Assembly: GCF_039536765.1 (NCBI RefSeq)
Contig: NZ_BAAAZF010000001.1
Coordinates: 1,798,001 to 1,862,000, forward strand
Length of the DNA stretch: 64,000 nucleotides
Source: Parerythrobacter jejuensis
Lineage (GTDB): Bacteria > Pseudomonadota > Alphaproteobacteria > Sphingomonadales > Sphingomonadaceae
Direction of reading: 5' to 3'
This document shows, piece after piece, positions 1 through 8,791 of the stretch. Under the pieces are notes generated by a model. That model was not told the DNA's origin. It searched no databases and saw only the letters and a program-made list of their open reading frames with translations. The translations under genes were made by a program, and so were the position numbers. The number at the start of each line of letters is the position of its first letter. Position 1 is the first letter of the stretch.

Positions 1-139
1 GAATGTGATGTTGTCTGAGGAAGCAGCGAAAGCGTGCTGCCTATGGCGCGCCTGTTTCGTCGTTAAATCTTCGCAACTGACGGCTTTCCACCGTTTGAAC
101 CAATGTCGATCCGAGATTTGCAGACGTGCTCAAGACAAC
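1..139. other. No gene recognised at left edge
   Basis: This stretch lies downstream of the minus-strand gene that stops at 140. Short frames run through it on the plus strand, but they continue antisense through that gene and have no recognisable domain. I see no RNA gene and no clear terminator. Confidence 0.4.
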
Positions 140-1057
140 TCACTCCGGTTCGTCGTATTGCTCTGTCATTATCGCCACAATTGCCGGATCGGGATCACGA
201 CCCAACCGCTTCATATTGGCCAGGTATTGCTCCAGCACTTTGTTTCTCCGCGCACCATAGCTGCTGGCCACCTCATCAAAGGACGTAGCAGCCGCTGCTG
301 CCGTGCCGTCCTGTGCCGATGTTGCAGTTACACGGAACCCCTCCGATCCCGTCAAAACCACACGGGAAAAATCGATGCCAAGCTGCTCGGCATGCTTGAT
401 CGCCGCCTCCCGTGCAGCCCGATACCCCTGTGGTTGGGTCTCACGCGCTAGTACGCCTTGCGCATAGCCATAGGAATAGACCCACAATTGGTCTGCCATT
501 CTTTGCTTGTCAGCATCGCTTGTCGACGCGAGCTTGCCCGATTGTGTCAGGCCAAATGCAAATTGCGCCTTTACCGGTTTGACACTCTGAGGGTCGGGCG
601 GTGAGAAATCACCGCTGATGATGCCATGCGCATTGAGGGCCCAGACCGTCATCGCGTCGGCCAGATTATTCGTCTTCAGTCCATAGGGTCGCAGTTGCGC
701 TTCCCATTGTTGGATGATGGACTGACCGTTGTTTTCCCGTTTGATCTGCGCCTGCAATTGCGCATTCAAAATGCGATCATAAACGCTCTGACGGATTGCG
801 TTGGACGTCTCGAAACCAAAGATGGCGGGCGGTATTGCGACCGTTGCCGCCGGGGGCGACCAGACTGGCACGTCACGGGTTTCGTCTTCATCCTCGCCAT
901 AGCAGGCATCGCGTTCTGCTTGAGAGCCACTGGAGAGTGAGCAGCTTTGCGGTTCCCACAAACCATAGGTGTCCATCCCGCCGCCATAGAATTGGGCTTG
1001 AGCGGGTAGTGCCGCCGCTCCCACGACCAACAGCCACAAGGTTTTGAGCGCTTTCAT
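140..1057 (-). CDS. Secreted protein of unknown function
   Basis: The protein is about 305 residues and begins with a signal peptide: a lysine, a hydrophobic core, then a likely cut after Ala-Gln-Ala. The mature part starts with a Gly/Tyr-rich stretch and a short Cys-containing segment followed by an acidic run. The rest is Gln/Ala-rich and probably helical, and I recognise no catalytic motif. An AGGGAGAG ribosome-binding site sits just before two tandem ATGs (1060 and 1057), so the upstream ATG at 1093 is unlikely. It is divergent from the TonB-like gene at 1239. It is probably periplasmic or surface-exposed, and no function is proposed. Confidence 0.7.
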   Translation of the reverse strand: MKALKTLWLLVVGAAALPAQAQFYGGGMDTYGLWEPQSCSLSSGSQAERDACYGEDEDETRDVPVWSPPAATVAIPPAIFGFETSNAIRQSVYDRILNAQLQAQIKRENNGQSIIQQWEAQLRPYGLKTNNLADAMTVWALNAHGIISGDFSPPDPQSVKPVKAQFAFGLTQSGKLASTSDADKQRMADQLWVYSYGYAQGVLARETQPQGYRAAREAAIKHAEQLGIDFSRVVLTGSEGFRVTATSAQDGTAAAAATSFDEVASSYGARRNKVLEQYLANMKRLGRDPDPAIVAIMTEQYDEPE

Positions 1058-1106
1058 CATTCTCTCCCTTCCGGTTGGGACGAGACTATTCATCTCACTC
1101 GGAAAT

Positions 1107-1118
1107 TGCCAATTGGCA
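1107..1118. promoter_or_regulatory. 12-bp perfect palindrome in divergent intergenic region
   Basis: TGCCAATTGGCA reads the same on both strands. It lies between the divergent secreted-protein genes, about 50 bp before the start of the minus-strand one. Its place suits an operator, but nothing else supports that and a chance palindrome of this length is possible. Confidence 0.25.
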
Positions 1119-1204
1119 GAAATGGTTGCGAATGCGACAGGAGCGTACCCGGTCGAGCCAATCGGGCTTGACCCCGCGAATAATAGATAAGGACGCGGTC
1201 GTGC

Positions 1205-1232
1205 TTGCCCTTTGATATTGCTTGGCTATTCT
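1205..1232 (+). promoter_or_regulatory. Candidate sigma70-type promoter, possibly leaderless
   Basis: TTGCCC (1205-1210) and TATTCT (1227-1232) are 16 bp apart. The ATG at 1239 begins about 7 nt after the -10 box, roughly where transcription would start. No Shine-Dalgarno sequence precedes it. This suggests a leaderless mRNA, but the boxes are only moderate matches. Confidence 0.3.
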
Positions 1233-1238
1233 TGCCCC

Positions 1239-2177
1239 ATGACAAACAGGGTTCGCAAACTTACGGCGCTGGCCACTGCCGCGCTTATGATTCCTCAACC
1301 AGCGGTAGGGCAGGCCCGGATGCCGGCGCCCAAAGTGGTGCTGGAACCGACCGGGGCATGGAATCTCAACTATGCCGATGACAGCTGCCGCCTCGCGCGG
1401 TTCTTTGGCGAGGGAGAGCAGCGCACGGTCCTCTATCTCGAGAGATACGGGCCCGGCGATAGCTTCCTGATGGTGGTGGCTGGCCAGCCGATGCGCGGTA
1501 GCGGGCGCAACGAGGTCACCTTCCAGTTTGGCCCTGAAGGTGGCGGGGAACCGCGGCGACGCACAGTCGATGTCGGCGATCTGGGCGAATACAAGCCCGC
1601 GCTCGTTTTCACTTCCACCACATTGGCCCCGGTGGAGGGGATTCGTGAGAATGGCGATGCGCGCCGAGATTTCGACCAGGAAGAGGCGTCCGCGCCCCCG
1701 CGTGGTCCCACAATCCAACCCGCAATCGAAGCGGGGTTATCCTACCTCGATATTCGGCGGAGTGGTGGCAAGCCGATACGTTTCCAGCTTGGCCCGATGG
1801 GCGATCCGATGCAGGCAATGCGTAATTGCACCGACGAACTGCTGATGCATTGGGGCATTGATGTGGCGGCGCATAGCAAGCTGACACGGGCGGCCGCCCC
1901 CGCAAGCAATCCGGGCAGGTGGCTGACATCGCGCGATTATCCGGGCAATCTGTTGGCGAAAGGCGAGCAGGGTATCGTGAAGTTCCGCCTGTCCGTCGAT
2001 GCCGAGGGCAAGCCGTCGCAATGCCATATCCAGCAATCGACCCGCCCGGACGGCTTTGATCGCGCGGTTTGCGACAAGCTGATGCAGAGAGCCCGGTTCA
2101 AGCCGGCATTGGGGGAAGACGGAGAGCCGCTTGCCTCCTATTGGCGTTCGACTGTGCGGTTCCGGATCCCGGGCTAG
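1239..2177 (+). CDS. Secreted protein with TonB C-terminal-like domain
   Basis: The protein is 312 residues with an N-terminal signal peptide ending near a Val-Gly-Gln-Ala. The last 80 or so residues look like a TonB C-terminal fold: a Gly-Glu-Gln-Gly segment leading a beta strand, a Val-Asp-Ala-Glu-Gly-Lys-Pro turn, a conserved Cys pair, and a closing strand ending in Phe-Arg-Ile-Pro-Gly. The middle has no recognised domain. There is no transmembrane anchor or Pro-rich spacer, so it is not a classical energy-transducing TonB. ATG 1239 is chosen because it starts the signal peptide; an in-frame TTG at 1212 would give an unlikely N-terminus. The stop overlaps the convergent DUF445 gene by 4 bp. 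Confidence 0.7.
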   Translation: MTNRVRKLTALATAALMIPQPAVGQARMPAPKVVLEPTGAWNLNYADDSCRLARFFGEGEQRTVLYLERYGPGDSFLMVVAGQPMRGSGRNEVTFQFGPEGGGEPRRRTVDVGDLGEYKPALVFTSTTLAPVEGIRENGDARRDFDQEEASAPPRGPTIQPAIEAGLSYLDIRRSGGKPIRFQLGPMGDPMQAMRNCTDELLMHWGIDVAAHSKLTRAAAPASNPGRWLTSRDYPGNLLAKGEQGIVKFRLSVDAEGKPSQCHIQQSTRPDGFDRAVCDKLMQRARFKPALGEDGEPLASYWRSTVRFRIPG

Positions 2178-3451
2178 AAGATTTCGATCAGACCGTGAAT
2201 TGTCAGGCCGACGAGGCCACCGACCAGGGTCCCATTGATCCGGATGAATTGCAGGTCACGCCCGACGGCACCTTCGATCCGGTTGGTTACCGTTGTTGCA
2301 TCCCAGCGCTTCACCGTCTCCGACACCAGCTGCACGATCTGGTCGCCATAACGGGTTGCGACCCCCACTGCGGTGCGGCGGGCAAACAGGTTGATCTGCG
2401 ATTGTAGCCGCGGGTCATCCTGCAAGGCCTTGCCCAGCTCGGCCAGGCCTTTGCGCATTTCGCCGCCAAGGGCGCTTTCAGGATCACGGGCACGGCGGAT
2501 CAGCGACTGGCGAATACGCTCCCAAACCCCCATCCACCATTCGGCAACGGCGGGGTTTTCCAGCAGGTCGCGCTTGAGCTCTTCGACCCGTTCACGCGTG
2601 GCCGGATCGGTTTGCAGATCGCTGGCCAGCTTGTCCAAGCCCTCTTCGATCTTGCCCCGCAAAGGATGATCGGGATCAACCAAGACCTCGGCCAGCAGCC
2701 GGTAAAGCCCGTCCAGTACCGAACCTGAAATGCGTTCATCCAAGCCGGTCCAACGCAGCACCGCATTGGCGCGTTGGCGAATGATATCGCGCACCGTCTC
2801 TTCATTATCTTCCAGCGTCAGCCCGGCCCAGCGGATAAGCCCGTCCATCAGCGGCAAGTGGCGCTTGTCGGCAATCGCGCCTTCCAGCATCCGGCCTACG
2901 AGCGGCGCCACGTCGATCTTGGCAACCTGGCCCGCCAGGCCCGAACGCACCTGATTGCCCAACCGGTCCGGATCGAGCGATTCGAGAATTTCGGCCATCA
3001 GCTCGGCAGCGCCACCGGTAATGCGCGAGCGTGTTTCCGTGCCTGGCGCGACCAGAAAATCCCCGGCTGCCTGTGCGACATTCATCCCCTGCATCCGCCG
3101 CGCGACAACCGCCGGCGTCAGGAAATTGCTGCGCAGAAACTGCGCCATGGTGTCGGCAATGCGATCCTTGTTCTCCGGGATGATCGCGGTGTGCGGGATC
3201 GGAATGCCGAGCGGGTGGCGAAACAGAGCGGTGACGGCAAACCAGTCGGCCAGTCCGCCAACCATCGCGGCCTCCGCAAAAGCGTTGGCATAGCCCCAGG
3301 CGGGATGCAGATCGAGAAGGCGATGGGTAGCGATGAAGATCGCCGCCATCAGGACCAGCATCAACGTGGCCGTAATGCGCATCGTGCGCGCACGATCGGC
3401 CAGCAGATCGCCGCCCGCTAGTGCATCTGACTGGTCACTCGACGGCTTCAC
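2174..3451 (-). CDS. DUF445 family membrane protein (YjiN-like)
   Basis: This 425-residue protein matches the DUF445/YjiN family. It has an N-terminal membrane segment (about 24-45), then the family block Gly-Gly-Leu-Ala-Asp-Trp-Phe-Ala-Val-Thr-Ala-Leu-Phe-Arg-His-Pro. A long helical, charged middle follows, and a second hydrophobic segment (Gly-Thr-Leu-Val-Gly-Gly-Leu) lies at the C-terminus. It is an inner-membrane protein with a large soluble domain, and the family's biochemical role is not established. Its ATG overlaps the stop of the RND permease by 4 bp, so translation is probably coupled and it may belong to the efflux operon. Confidence 0.85.
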   Translation of the reverse strand: MKPSSDQSDALAGGDLLADRARTMRITATLMLVLMAAIFIATHRLLDLHPAWGYANAFAEAAMVGGLADWFAVTALFRHPLGIPIPHTAIIPENKDRIADTMAQFLRSNFLTPAVVARRMQGMNVAQAAGDFLVAPGTETRSRITGGAAELMAEILESLDPDRLGNQVRSGLAGQVAKIDVAPLVGRMLEGAIADKRHLPLMDGLIRWAGLTLEDNEETVRDIIRQRANAVLRWTGLDERISGSVLDGLYRLLAEVLVDPDHPLRGKIEEGLDKLASDLQTDPATRERVEELKRDLLENPAVAEWWMGVWERIRQSLIRRARDPESALGGEMRKGLAELGKALQDDPRLQSQINLFARRTAVGVATRYGDQIVQLVSETVKRWDATTVTNRIEGAVGRDLQFIRINGTLVGGLVGLTIHGLIEIF

Positions 3452-6400
3452 TCGGCCGGGGTCGCCTCCGGCCCCGCATCGTCCGGCGCCTTGTCGCCAT
3501 CGGCATCACCGGGACGATAGGTAAGGAATTTCTGCCGCATCCACGGGCCCATCCGCCGCTCCAATCCGTCCGCAAGGCTGAAGCCTGGCGGAACGATCAG
3601 CAAGGTCAGCAGGGTCGAGAGGATCAGGCCCCCGATCACCACCGTGCCCATCGGCGCACGCCATGCACCATCGCCAGAGATCGAGAGGGCAGTCGGCACC
3701 ATACCCGCTGTCATGGCGACCGTGGTCATCACGATCGGCTGCGCACGCTTGTGGCCCGCATCGACAATGGCTTCCAGCTTGCGACGGCCGGTTTCCATTT
3801 CCTCGATCGCGAAATCGATCAGCAGAATCGAGTTCTTGGACACGATCCCAAGCAACAACAGGATGCCGATCAATACCGGCATGGAAAGCGGCTGGCCGAC
3901 GATCCACACCAGGAAAATGCCACCAAGGGGTGCAAGAGCCAGAGAGGCCATGTTGACCAGAGGGCTCATCAGCCGCTTGTACAGCAGCACAAGCGTCGCA
4001 AACACCAGCAGGATGCCGGCAATCAAGGCAGTCTGGAAATTGGTCAGCAGCTCTACCTGAAGTTCGTCCTCTCCCACTGCATCGCGGATCACGCCCGCAG
4101 GCAAGTCCGCGAGCGTCGGCAGGGCATTGATCTGCTCCATCGCGTCACCACGCAGGACTCCCGTAGCAAGGTCGGCCCCGATAAACACACGGCGGTTCTG
4201 GTTGTAACGCTGAATGCTGGTCGGTCCGGAACCGAAGCTGATTTCGGCCACGCGCTCCAGCGGCACCGAGCCACCATTGGCAGTCTGGACTGGCAGTTGG
4301 GCAATCGTTTCCAGATCGCGCCGCGATTCCAGCGGCAGCTTGACGCGGATCGGAATTTGGCGGTCGGAAAGCGAGAATTTCGCAGCATTTTGCTCGATCT
4401 CGCCCAGAGTTGCGATCCGGATCGTCTGACTCAACGCAATCGTCGTAACGCCCAGCTCGGCTGCAATATCGGCCCGTGGACGGATAACGATTTCGGGCCG
4501 CGGAATGTCGGCGTTGATGCGCGGAGCTGTGACCATGTCCAGCCCCTTCATTTCCTCGACCAGGTTGGCTGCGGTGCTCTTCAGCAAGATCGGATCAGAC
4601 CCGGCCAGCATAATGGTAAGGTCACGGCCGCTGCCGGGGCCACCCGGGCCGCCCTGTGACTGGAACCGTACACGGGCATCGGCAAACTTAGACAATTCCG
4701 GCGCAAGGCTGCGCTCGAACTCGAACGATTTCTGCTGCCGGTCTTCTGCCAGCGTGATGTAGATCGTGGCCTGACCTTCGCGCACGCGCACCAGCGCACG
4801 ATCAACTTCCTGCTGTTGATAGAGCAATGCGGCGACGTCATCAGCCACACGTTCGGTCGTTTGCAGCGTGGTTCCGGGGACCATTTCGATTTCGATACGG
4901 CTGTTATCGTCATCGGTTTCCGGCTGGAACTGGAACGGTGTGCTCATGAACAGCAGGATCGTGACCAAGAACGAGAAGAACCCGATCGTCAGCATCCATA
5001 CGCGGTGATCATAGAAGCGCGCTTCGAGATAGCGCCAGCGATCAGAGATTTTTTGCCCGAACAGGCGACTGAGCAAGCCAAGGCCCAACAGGGTCAGGAC
5101 AGCGGCAACAAAGCCAAGACCGATGACAAGGGCAAGCTGCAACAAGGCGACCACGCGCGAAAGCAGGAAGCCGATGCCGGCCAGCGGATCAGCACCGACA
5201 GCCAGCGCCGCATTGTCCGGAAGGTTCATCTCCGAAACCATGCCCCACAGCGTCAAAACAACGGCACCAGGTACCAGCATCATCACCAACAGCAGCAGGA
5301 TGGCGGCCAGCGCATAGAGGAAGCGGTTGCGTGGCGGATGTTCAATCCCCTCGCGGCGGGCATACATTTTCCCGCGATCGAGCGACCAGCGCAGGACGCT
5401 CATATAGCGGTCCATCCACTTGCCTTCGCCATGGGCGGCCTCGCCCTTCGACTGCAGGAAATAGGCCGCCATCATCGGCGTAATCATTCGCGCAACTGCG
5501 AGGCTCATCAGAACTGCAGCCACAATCGTGAGTCCGAAATTCTGGAAGAATTGACCGGTAACACCGGGCATCAAACCAACCGGCAGGAAGACGGCAACGA
5601 TACACATGGACGTGGCCACAACAGCAAGACCGATTTCGTCGGCGGCGTCGATAGAGGCCTGATAGGCGGATTTACCCATCCGCATATGCCGCACGATATT
5701 CTCGATCTCAACGATCGCATCATCGACCAGCACCCCGGCGACCAGCCCGAGCGCCAGCAAGGACATCTGGTTGAGGTTAAAGCCGAGCAAATCCATGAAC
5801 CAGAATGTCGGGATCGCCGAGAGCGGGATCGCGACCGCTGAAATGACCGTTGCGCGCCAGTCGCGCAGGAAGAAGAACACCACGACCACCGCCAGGATCG
5901 CGCCCTCGATCATGGCCGCAATTGAACTTTCATACTGGTCTTCGGTATATTTGACCGTGTTGAACAACGGGATGAAACGCACCCCGGGGTTCTCGGCTTC
6001 GATCTTCGCGATGTCTTCCAGCGCCTTGTCGAACACCGTGACGTCGGATGCGCCCTTGGCGCGCGACATGGCGAAGTTCACGACTTCCTTGTCACGCACC
6101 TTGCTGATCGAGGTCCGTTCGCTGAAGCCGTCACGCACAGTCGCGACATCGGCCAGCTTGATAGTGCGACCTCCCCCAAGGCGGATCTGGCGCTGGGATA
6201 GCTCGTAAGCACTGTCATTATTGCCCAGCACTCGGACCGATTGGCGGGTCCCGCCCACTTCGGCCACACCGCCGCCGGCATCGATATTGTCGAGCCGCAA
6301 TACGTTATTGATCTGGCTGGCCGTGACGCCCAGCGCCTGCATTTTTGATGGATCGAGAATCACCTCGATCTCGCGGTCGACCCCGGCGAACCGGTTGACC

Positions 6401-6927
6401 TCGGCCATGCCTTCGATCGACAGCAATCGCTTGGCCACCGCATCATCGATGAACCAGCTCAGCTGTTCGATGGTCATATCGTCAGCTTCCACGGCGTAGA
6501 TCGCCAGGAAACCGCCAGCGATTTCGACCTTGTTGATCCGCGGTTCGAGAATCCCGTCGGGTAAATTGCCACGGGTCGAGTCGACCGCATTCTTTACTTC
6601 GGCGACCGCATCATTGACGTCGGTGCCGATTTCGAATTCTACGAATGTATTCGAAGAGCCTTCGCGCGCGGTCGAAGAAATATTGCGAACGCCATTTAGC
6701 GACCGGACAGCCGATTCGACCCGCTGGGTGATCTGGTTTTCGATCTCCGTCGGCGCGGCACCCGGCTGGGCGATGGTGATATTTACGCCCGGAAATTCGA
6801 TATCCGGGTTGTTCACCACATCCATACGGGCAAAGCTGAGCATCCCTGCGAAAAGCAGCGCGGTGAAAAACACCAGCGGGATCACGGGGTTCCGGATCGA
6901 CCAGGCAGAGATATTGCGGAAGTTCAT
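3448..6927 (-). CDS. RND efflux permease with extra membrane hairpin
   Basis: This 1159-residue inner-membrane proton/drug antiporter belongs to the AcrB/HAE-1-like RND superfamily. The N-terminal Arg-Asn-Pro before TM1, two periplasmic porter halves, the TM4 Asp-Asp pair (402-403, proton relay) and the Phe-x-Pro-Glu-x-Asp region after TM7 are all present. It is longer than the usual roughly 1040 residues. Between TM6 (ending near 491) and TM7 (about 645-662) lies an insert with two extra strongly hydrophobic segments, about 536-565 and 592-623. The adaptor gene ends 5 bp upstream and the DUF445 start overlaps its stop. No outer-membrane TolC-type channel gene is nearby, so the channel must be elsewhere. 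The substrate cannot be read from the sequence. Confidence 0.93.
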   Translation of the reverse strand: MNFRNISAWSIRNPVIPLVFFTALLFAGMLSFARMDVVNNPDIEFPGVNITIAQPGAAPTEIENQITQRVESAVRSLNGVRNISSTAREGSSNTFVEFEIGTDVNDAVAEVKNAVDSTRGNLPDGILEPRINKVEIAGGFLAIYAVEADDMTIEQLSWFIDDAVAKRLLSIEGMAEVNRFAGVDREIEVILDPSKMQALGVTASQINNVLRLDNIDAGGGVAEVGGTRQSVRVLGNNDSAYELSQRQIRLGGGRTIKLADVATVRDGFSERTSISKVRDKEVVNFAMSRAKGASDVTVFDKALEDIAKIEAENPGVRFIPLFNTVKYTEDQYESSIAAMIEGAILAVVVVFFFLRDWRATVISAVAIPLSAIPTFWFMDLLGFNLNQMSLLALGLVAGVLVDDAIVEIENIVRHMRMGKSAYQASIDAADEIGLAVVATSMCIVAVFLPVGLMPGVTGQFFQNFGLTIVAAVLMSLAVARMITPMMAAYFLQSKGEAAHGEGKWMDRYMSVLRWSLDRGKMYARREGIEHPPRNRFLYALAAILLLLVMMLVPGAVVLTLWGMVSEMNLPDNAALAVGADPLAGIGFLLSRVVALLQLALVIGLGFVAAVLTLLGLGLLSRLFGQKISDRWRYLEARFYDHRVWMLTIGFFSFLVTILLFMSTPFQFQPETDDDNSRIEIEMVPGTTLQTTERVADDVAALLYQQQEVDRALVRVREGQATIYITLAEDRQQKSFEFERSLAPELSKFADARVRFQSQGGPGGPGSGRDLTIMLAGSDPILLKSTAANLVEEMKGLDMVTAPRINADIPRPEIVIRPRADIAAELGVTTIALSQTIRIATLGEIEQNAAKFSLSDRQIPIRVKLPLESRRDLETIAQLPVQTANGGSVPLERVAEISFGSGPTSIQRYNQNRRVFIGADLATGVLRGDAMEQINALPTLADLPAGVIRDAVGEDELQVELLTNFQTALIAGILLVFATLVLLYKRLMSPLVNMASLALAPLGGIFLVWIVGQPLSMPVLIGILLLLGIVSKNSILLIDFAIEEMETGRRKLEAIVDAGHKRAQPIVMTTVAMTAGMVPTALSISGDGAWRAPMGTVVIGGLILSTLLTLLIVPPGFSLADGLERRMGPWMRQKFLTYRPGDADGDKAPDDAGPEATPAE

Positions 6928-6932
6928 GGCGC

Positions 6933-8147
6933 TTAGCCCCCGGTGCTCGTTTCGGCCTCAGCCATTTGTGGCGAAACCGATTCACCTTCGGTCAGGAAGC
7001 CGCCTGCACGCAATACGACCTTTTCGCTACCGTCGAGGCCGCTGTTGATCGCAATGCCGGAATTCGTGACGATGCCGGTCGTTACACTGCGGCGCTGGGC
7101 CTTGTTGTCGGCGTCGATAATGTAAACAAAACTGCCTTCGTCATCGGCCAGAATGGCTGATTCGGGCAGCATCGGCGCAACGATAGTGCCACTCTGGATG
7201 GTGGCCGTGGCAAAACCGCCCGGGCGCAGTTCAGGGGCATACGGCAAGGAAATGCGCGCGGTCCCCTGGCGGGTCTGGGCATTGATTGTCGGCTCCAGCT
7301 GCCAGATCTGACCGGCAAAGCTCTTGTCCGTGCCGGCCGGAATAACCGTTGCCTGCACACCTGTGGAAAGCTGGGCGAGATCGGTTTCACCGACTTGCGC
7401 CATCAACTCCAGCTCGCCGCCACGGGCAATGGTAAAAAGAGGGCCTGAGCCAGCGCTGACCGTCTGGCCCGGCTCCACATTCCGTTCCAGTAGAAGGCCG
7501 GATGCGGGCGCGACAATATTCAGCCGGGCGTTACGGGCCCGCAATTCTGCCAATTGGGCCTGCGCCACACTTACCCGTGCGCGTGCAGAATCGCGTGTGG
7601 CAGTAAGGCGATCGATATCTGCTTTGGAAATAAACCCGCGCTCGACCAGCTGCAGGGCGCGATCCAAATTGCTTTGCGCCAGGCTTGCATCGGCTCTCGC
7701 CACTTCGATTTGTGCTGCCTGCGCGCGGGCTTGCTGGCTTTGGACCGAGCGATCGATCGAAGCCAGGACCTGCCCGGCATTGACCCACTGACCTTGCTCT
7801 ACCGGCACGGCGACCACCCGGCCGCCCTCGCCCACTACGCCAACCGGCATCGCGCGTCGCGCTGCCAGCGTACCTGTGGCGCTGATAGTGCCCTGAATGG
7901 TTCCGGCACCGGGAGCGACCACGGTAATCCGGGGTGCTTGCTCATCACGATCCGCCACGGGTGTCGCCGTGCCAGATCCGCTACCCATGAAGTACCACGC
8001 AGCCACCAATGCCCCGACAATCAGGATGCCGAGGATGATCCAAGGAAGCTTCGATTTGCGCTCCTCGCCATATTCAACGGTCGACAGAGATTCCCCGTGC
8101 ACCTGGGCCGGCGTATCGCTGCGAATTTCATTCGGCTGGTAGTTCAT
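6933..8147 (-). CDS. RND efflux periplasmic adaptor (membrane fusion protein)
   Basis: This is the MFP/HlyD-type partner linking the permease at 3448-6927 to an outer-membrane channel. An N-terminal cytoplasmic tail is followed by one membrane anchor (a Pro-Trp-Ile-Ile start and a long Leu/Ile/Ala stretch). Next come the first lipoyl half (around Gly-Gln-Trp-Val-Asn-Ala-Gly-Gln-Val), an Ala/Gln-rich alpha-helical hairpin, the second lipoyl half (Ala-Pro-Ala-Ser-Gly-Leu) and beta-barrel/membrane-proximal domains. ATG 8147 gives 404 residues; an ATG at 8177 would add ten implausible residues. A membrane anchor instead of a lipobox is normal for part of this family. It is the first gene of the efflux operon. 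Confidence 0.9.
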   Translation of the reverse strand: MNYQPNEIRSDTPAQVHGESLSTVEYGEERKSKLPWIILGILIVGALVAAWYFMGSGSGTATPVADRDEQAPRITVVAPGAGTIQGTISATGTLAARRAMPVGVVGEGGRVVAVPVEQGQWVNAGQVLASIDRSVQSQQARAQAAQIEVARADASLAQSNLDRALQLVERGFISKADIDRLTATRDSARARVSVAQAQLAELRARNARLNIVAPASGLLLERNVEPGQTVSAGSGPLFTIARGGELELMAQVGETDLAQLSTGVQATVIPAGTDKSFAGQIWQLEPTINAQTRQGTARISLPYAPELRPGGFATATIQSGTIVAPMLPESAILADDEGSFVYIIDADNKAQRRSVTTGIVTNSGIAINSGLDGSEKVVLRAGGFLTEGESVSPQMAEAETSTGG

Positions 8148-8185
8148 GCTGTTCCCATCACCGGCACAAGGCTTCAAAGGCCGCT

Positions 8186-8214
8186 GTATTATCTAACTAA
8201 GTCACCCCGCGCAA
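8186..8214 (-). promoter_or_regulatory. Candidate promoter of the RND efflux operon
   Basis: On the minus strand TTGCGC (8214-8209) and TAATAC (8191-8186) are separated by 17 bp, about 40 bp before the adaptor start. This is a good sigma70-type match in spacing and sequence. A small inverted repeat, GCAAG-AGCG-CTTGC, overlaps its upstream edge and could be an operator, but no regulator gene is adjacent. Confidence 0.5.
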
Positions 8215-8350
8215 GAGCGCTTGCCCCTGCATTATCAGCCCTAGGACGGAGCCTCGACCGGCGCAATCGCGCGCTCTACCAACCGACAAGGCGGCAGGAC
8301 GAAGGAATTGGGCGGTGACCTGCACTCTTGTAACGCCCGAAAACGCAAAA

Positions 8351-8374
8351 CGGGGCCGCTTCGCAGCGACCCCG
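8351..8374 (-). terminator. Rho-independent terminator after the GlsB-family gene
   Basis: Read on the minus strand, CGGGGTCGC and GCGGCCCCG form a 9-bp stem (one G-U pair) around a 6-nt loop, followed by TTTT. It starts 27 bp after the stop of the stress-protein gene at 8401-8667 and separates it from the efflux operon. Confidence 0.75.
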
Positions 8375-8400
8375 TTGCAGATATTCGATTTGTCAGGCGT

Positions 8401-8667
8401 TTAGCGCACGCGCCCACGCTGGACGAGATTGACGATGCCGAGCAATACGACGGCGCCAACAACGGCGATGATCAGACCGGTAATCGAGAATTCCTGGACG
8501 CTGCCGCCAATACCGAGCAGCGGGCCCGCAATCGCGTTACCCACGACCGAACCCACGCAACCGACGACGATGTTCCAGAAAATGCCCATCGAGGCATCAC
8601 GGTTCATCACCAGGCTGGCGAGCCAGCCCGCAATGCCACCGACGACCAATGCAATAATCCAACCCAT
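8401..8667 (-). CDS. GlsB/YeaQ/YmgE family stress-response membrane protein
   Basis: This 88-residue protein is almost entirely hydrophobic, with three membrane segments typical of the transglycosylase-associated/GlsB family. They are an N-terminal Gly-Trp-Ile-Ile-Ala-Leu helix, a central Asn-Ile-Val-Val-Gly-Cys-Val-Gly helix and a final Gly-Leu-Ile-Ile-Ala-Val-Val-Gly helix, ending in an Arg-rich tail. Members are small envelope proteins induced by general or osmotic stress, and their mechanism is unknown. A strong AGGAGG ribosome site precedes the ATG. It has its own terminator and a candidate EcfG-type promoter, so it is probably monocistronic. Confidence 0.88.
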   Translation of the reverse strand: MGWIIALVVGGIAGWLASLVMNRDASMGIFWNIVVGCVGSVVGNAIAGPLLGIGGSVQEFSITGLIIAVVGAVVLLGIVNLVQRGRVR

Positions 8668-8705
8668 GTTTTCCTCCTAAAATACAATGCTCTATACCCT
8701 CCACC

Positions 8706-8730
8706 TACGCGACGGAGACGGCATTGTTCC
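8706..8730 (-). promoter_or_regulatory. EcfG-like general stress promoter motif
   Basis: On the minus strand GGAAC (8730-8726) is followed after 16 bp by CGTA (8709-8706). The alphaproteobacterial general-stress sigma factor EcfG recognises GGAAC-N16/17-CGTT, so this is a one-mismatch match about 40 bp before a GlsB-type stress gene. The gene family makes the assignment reasonable. Confidence 0.45.
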
Positions 8731-8791
8731 CTCAAAGCCGAAGCTTATCGAAGAGGGGACTAGGAAATTTCGGGCGGTTTGGCCAGCGGCC

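Noticed and set aside
5-451. 148-residue plus-strand frame at the left edge
   Set aside because: Mostly antisense to the secreted-protein gene that begins at 140; no recognised family and Cys/Arg-rich composition.
3421-5841. Two long plus-strand open frames (about 412 and 341 residues) over the RND permease
   Set aside because: Antisense to a clear, intact permease gene; rich in Arg, Gln and His with no domain, as expected from GC-rich codon bias.
8260-8300. tRNA D-arm-like sequence on the minus strand between the efflux and stress genes
   Set aside because: Only the D-arm-like stretch resembles a tRNA; no anticodon arm, T-arm or acceptor stem can be folded around it.
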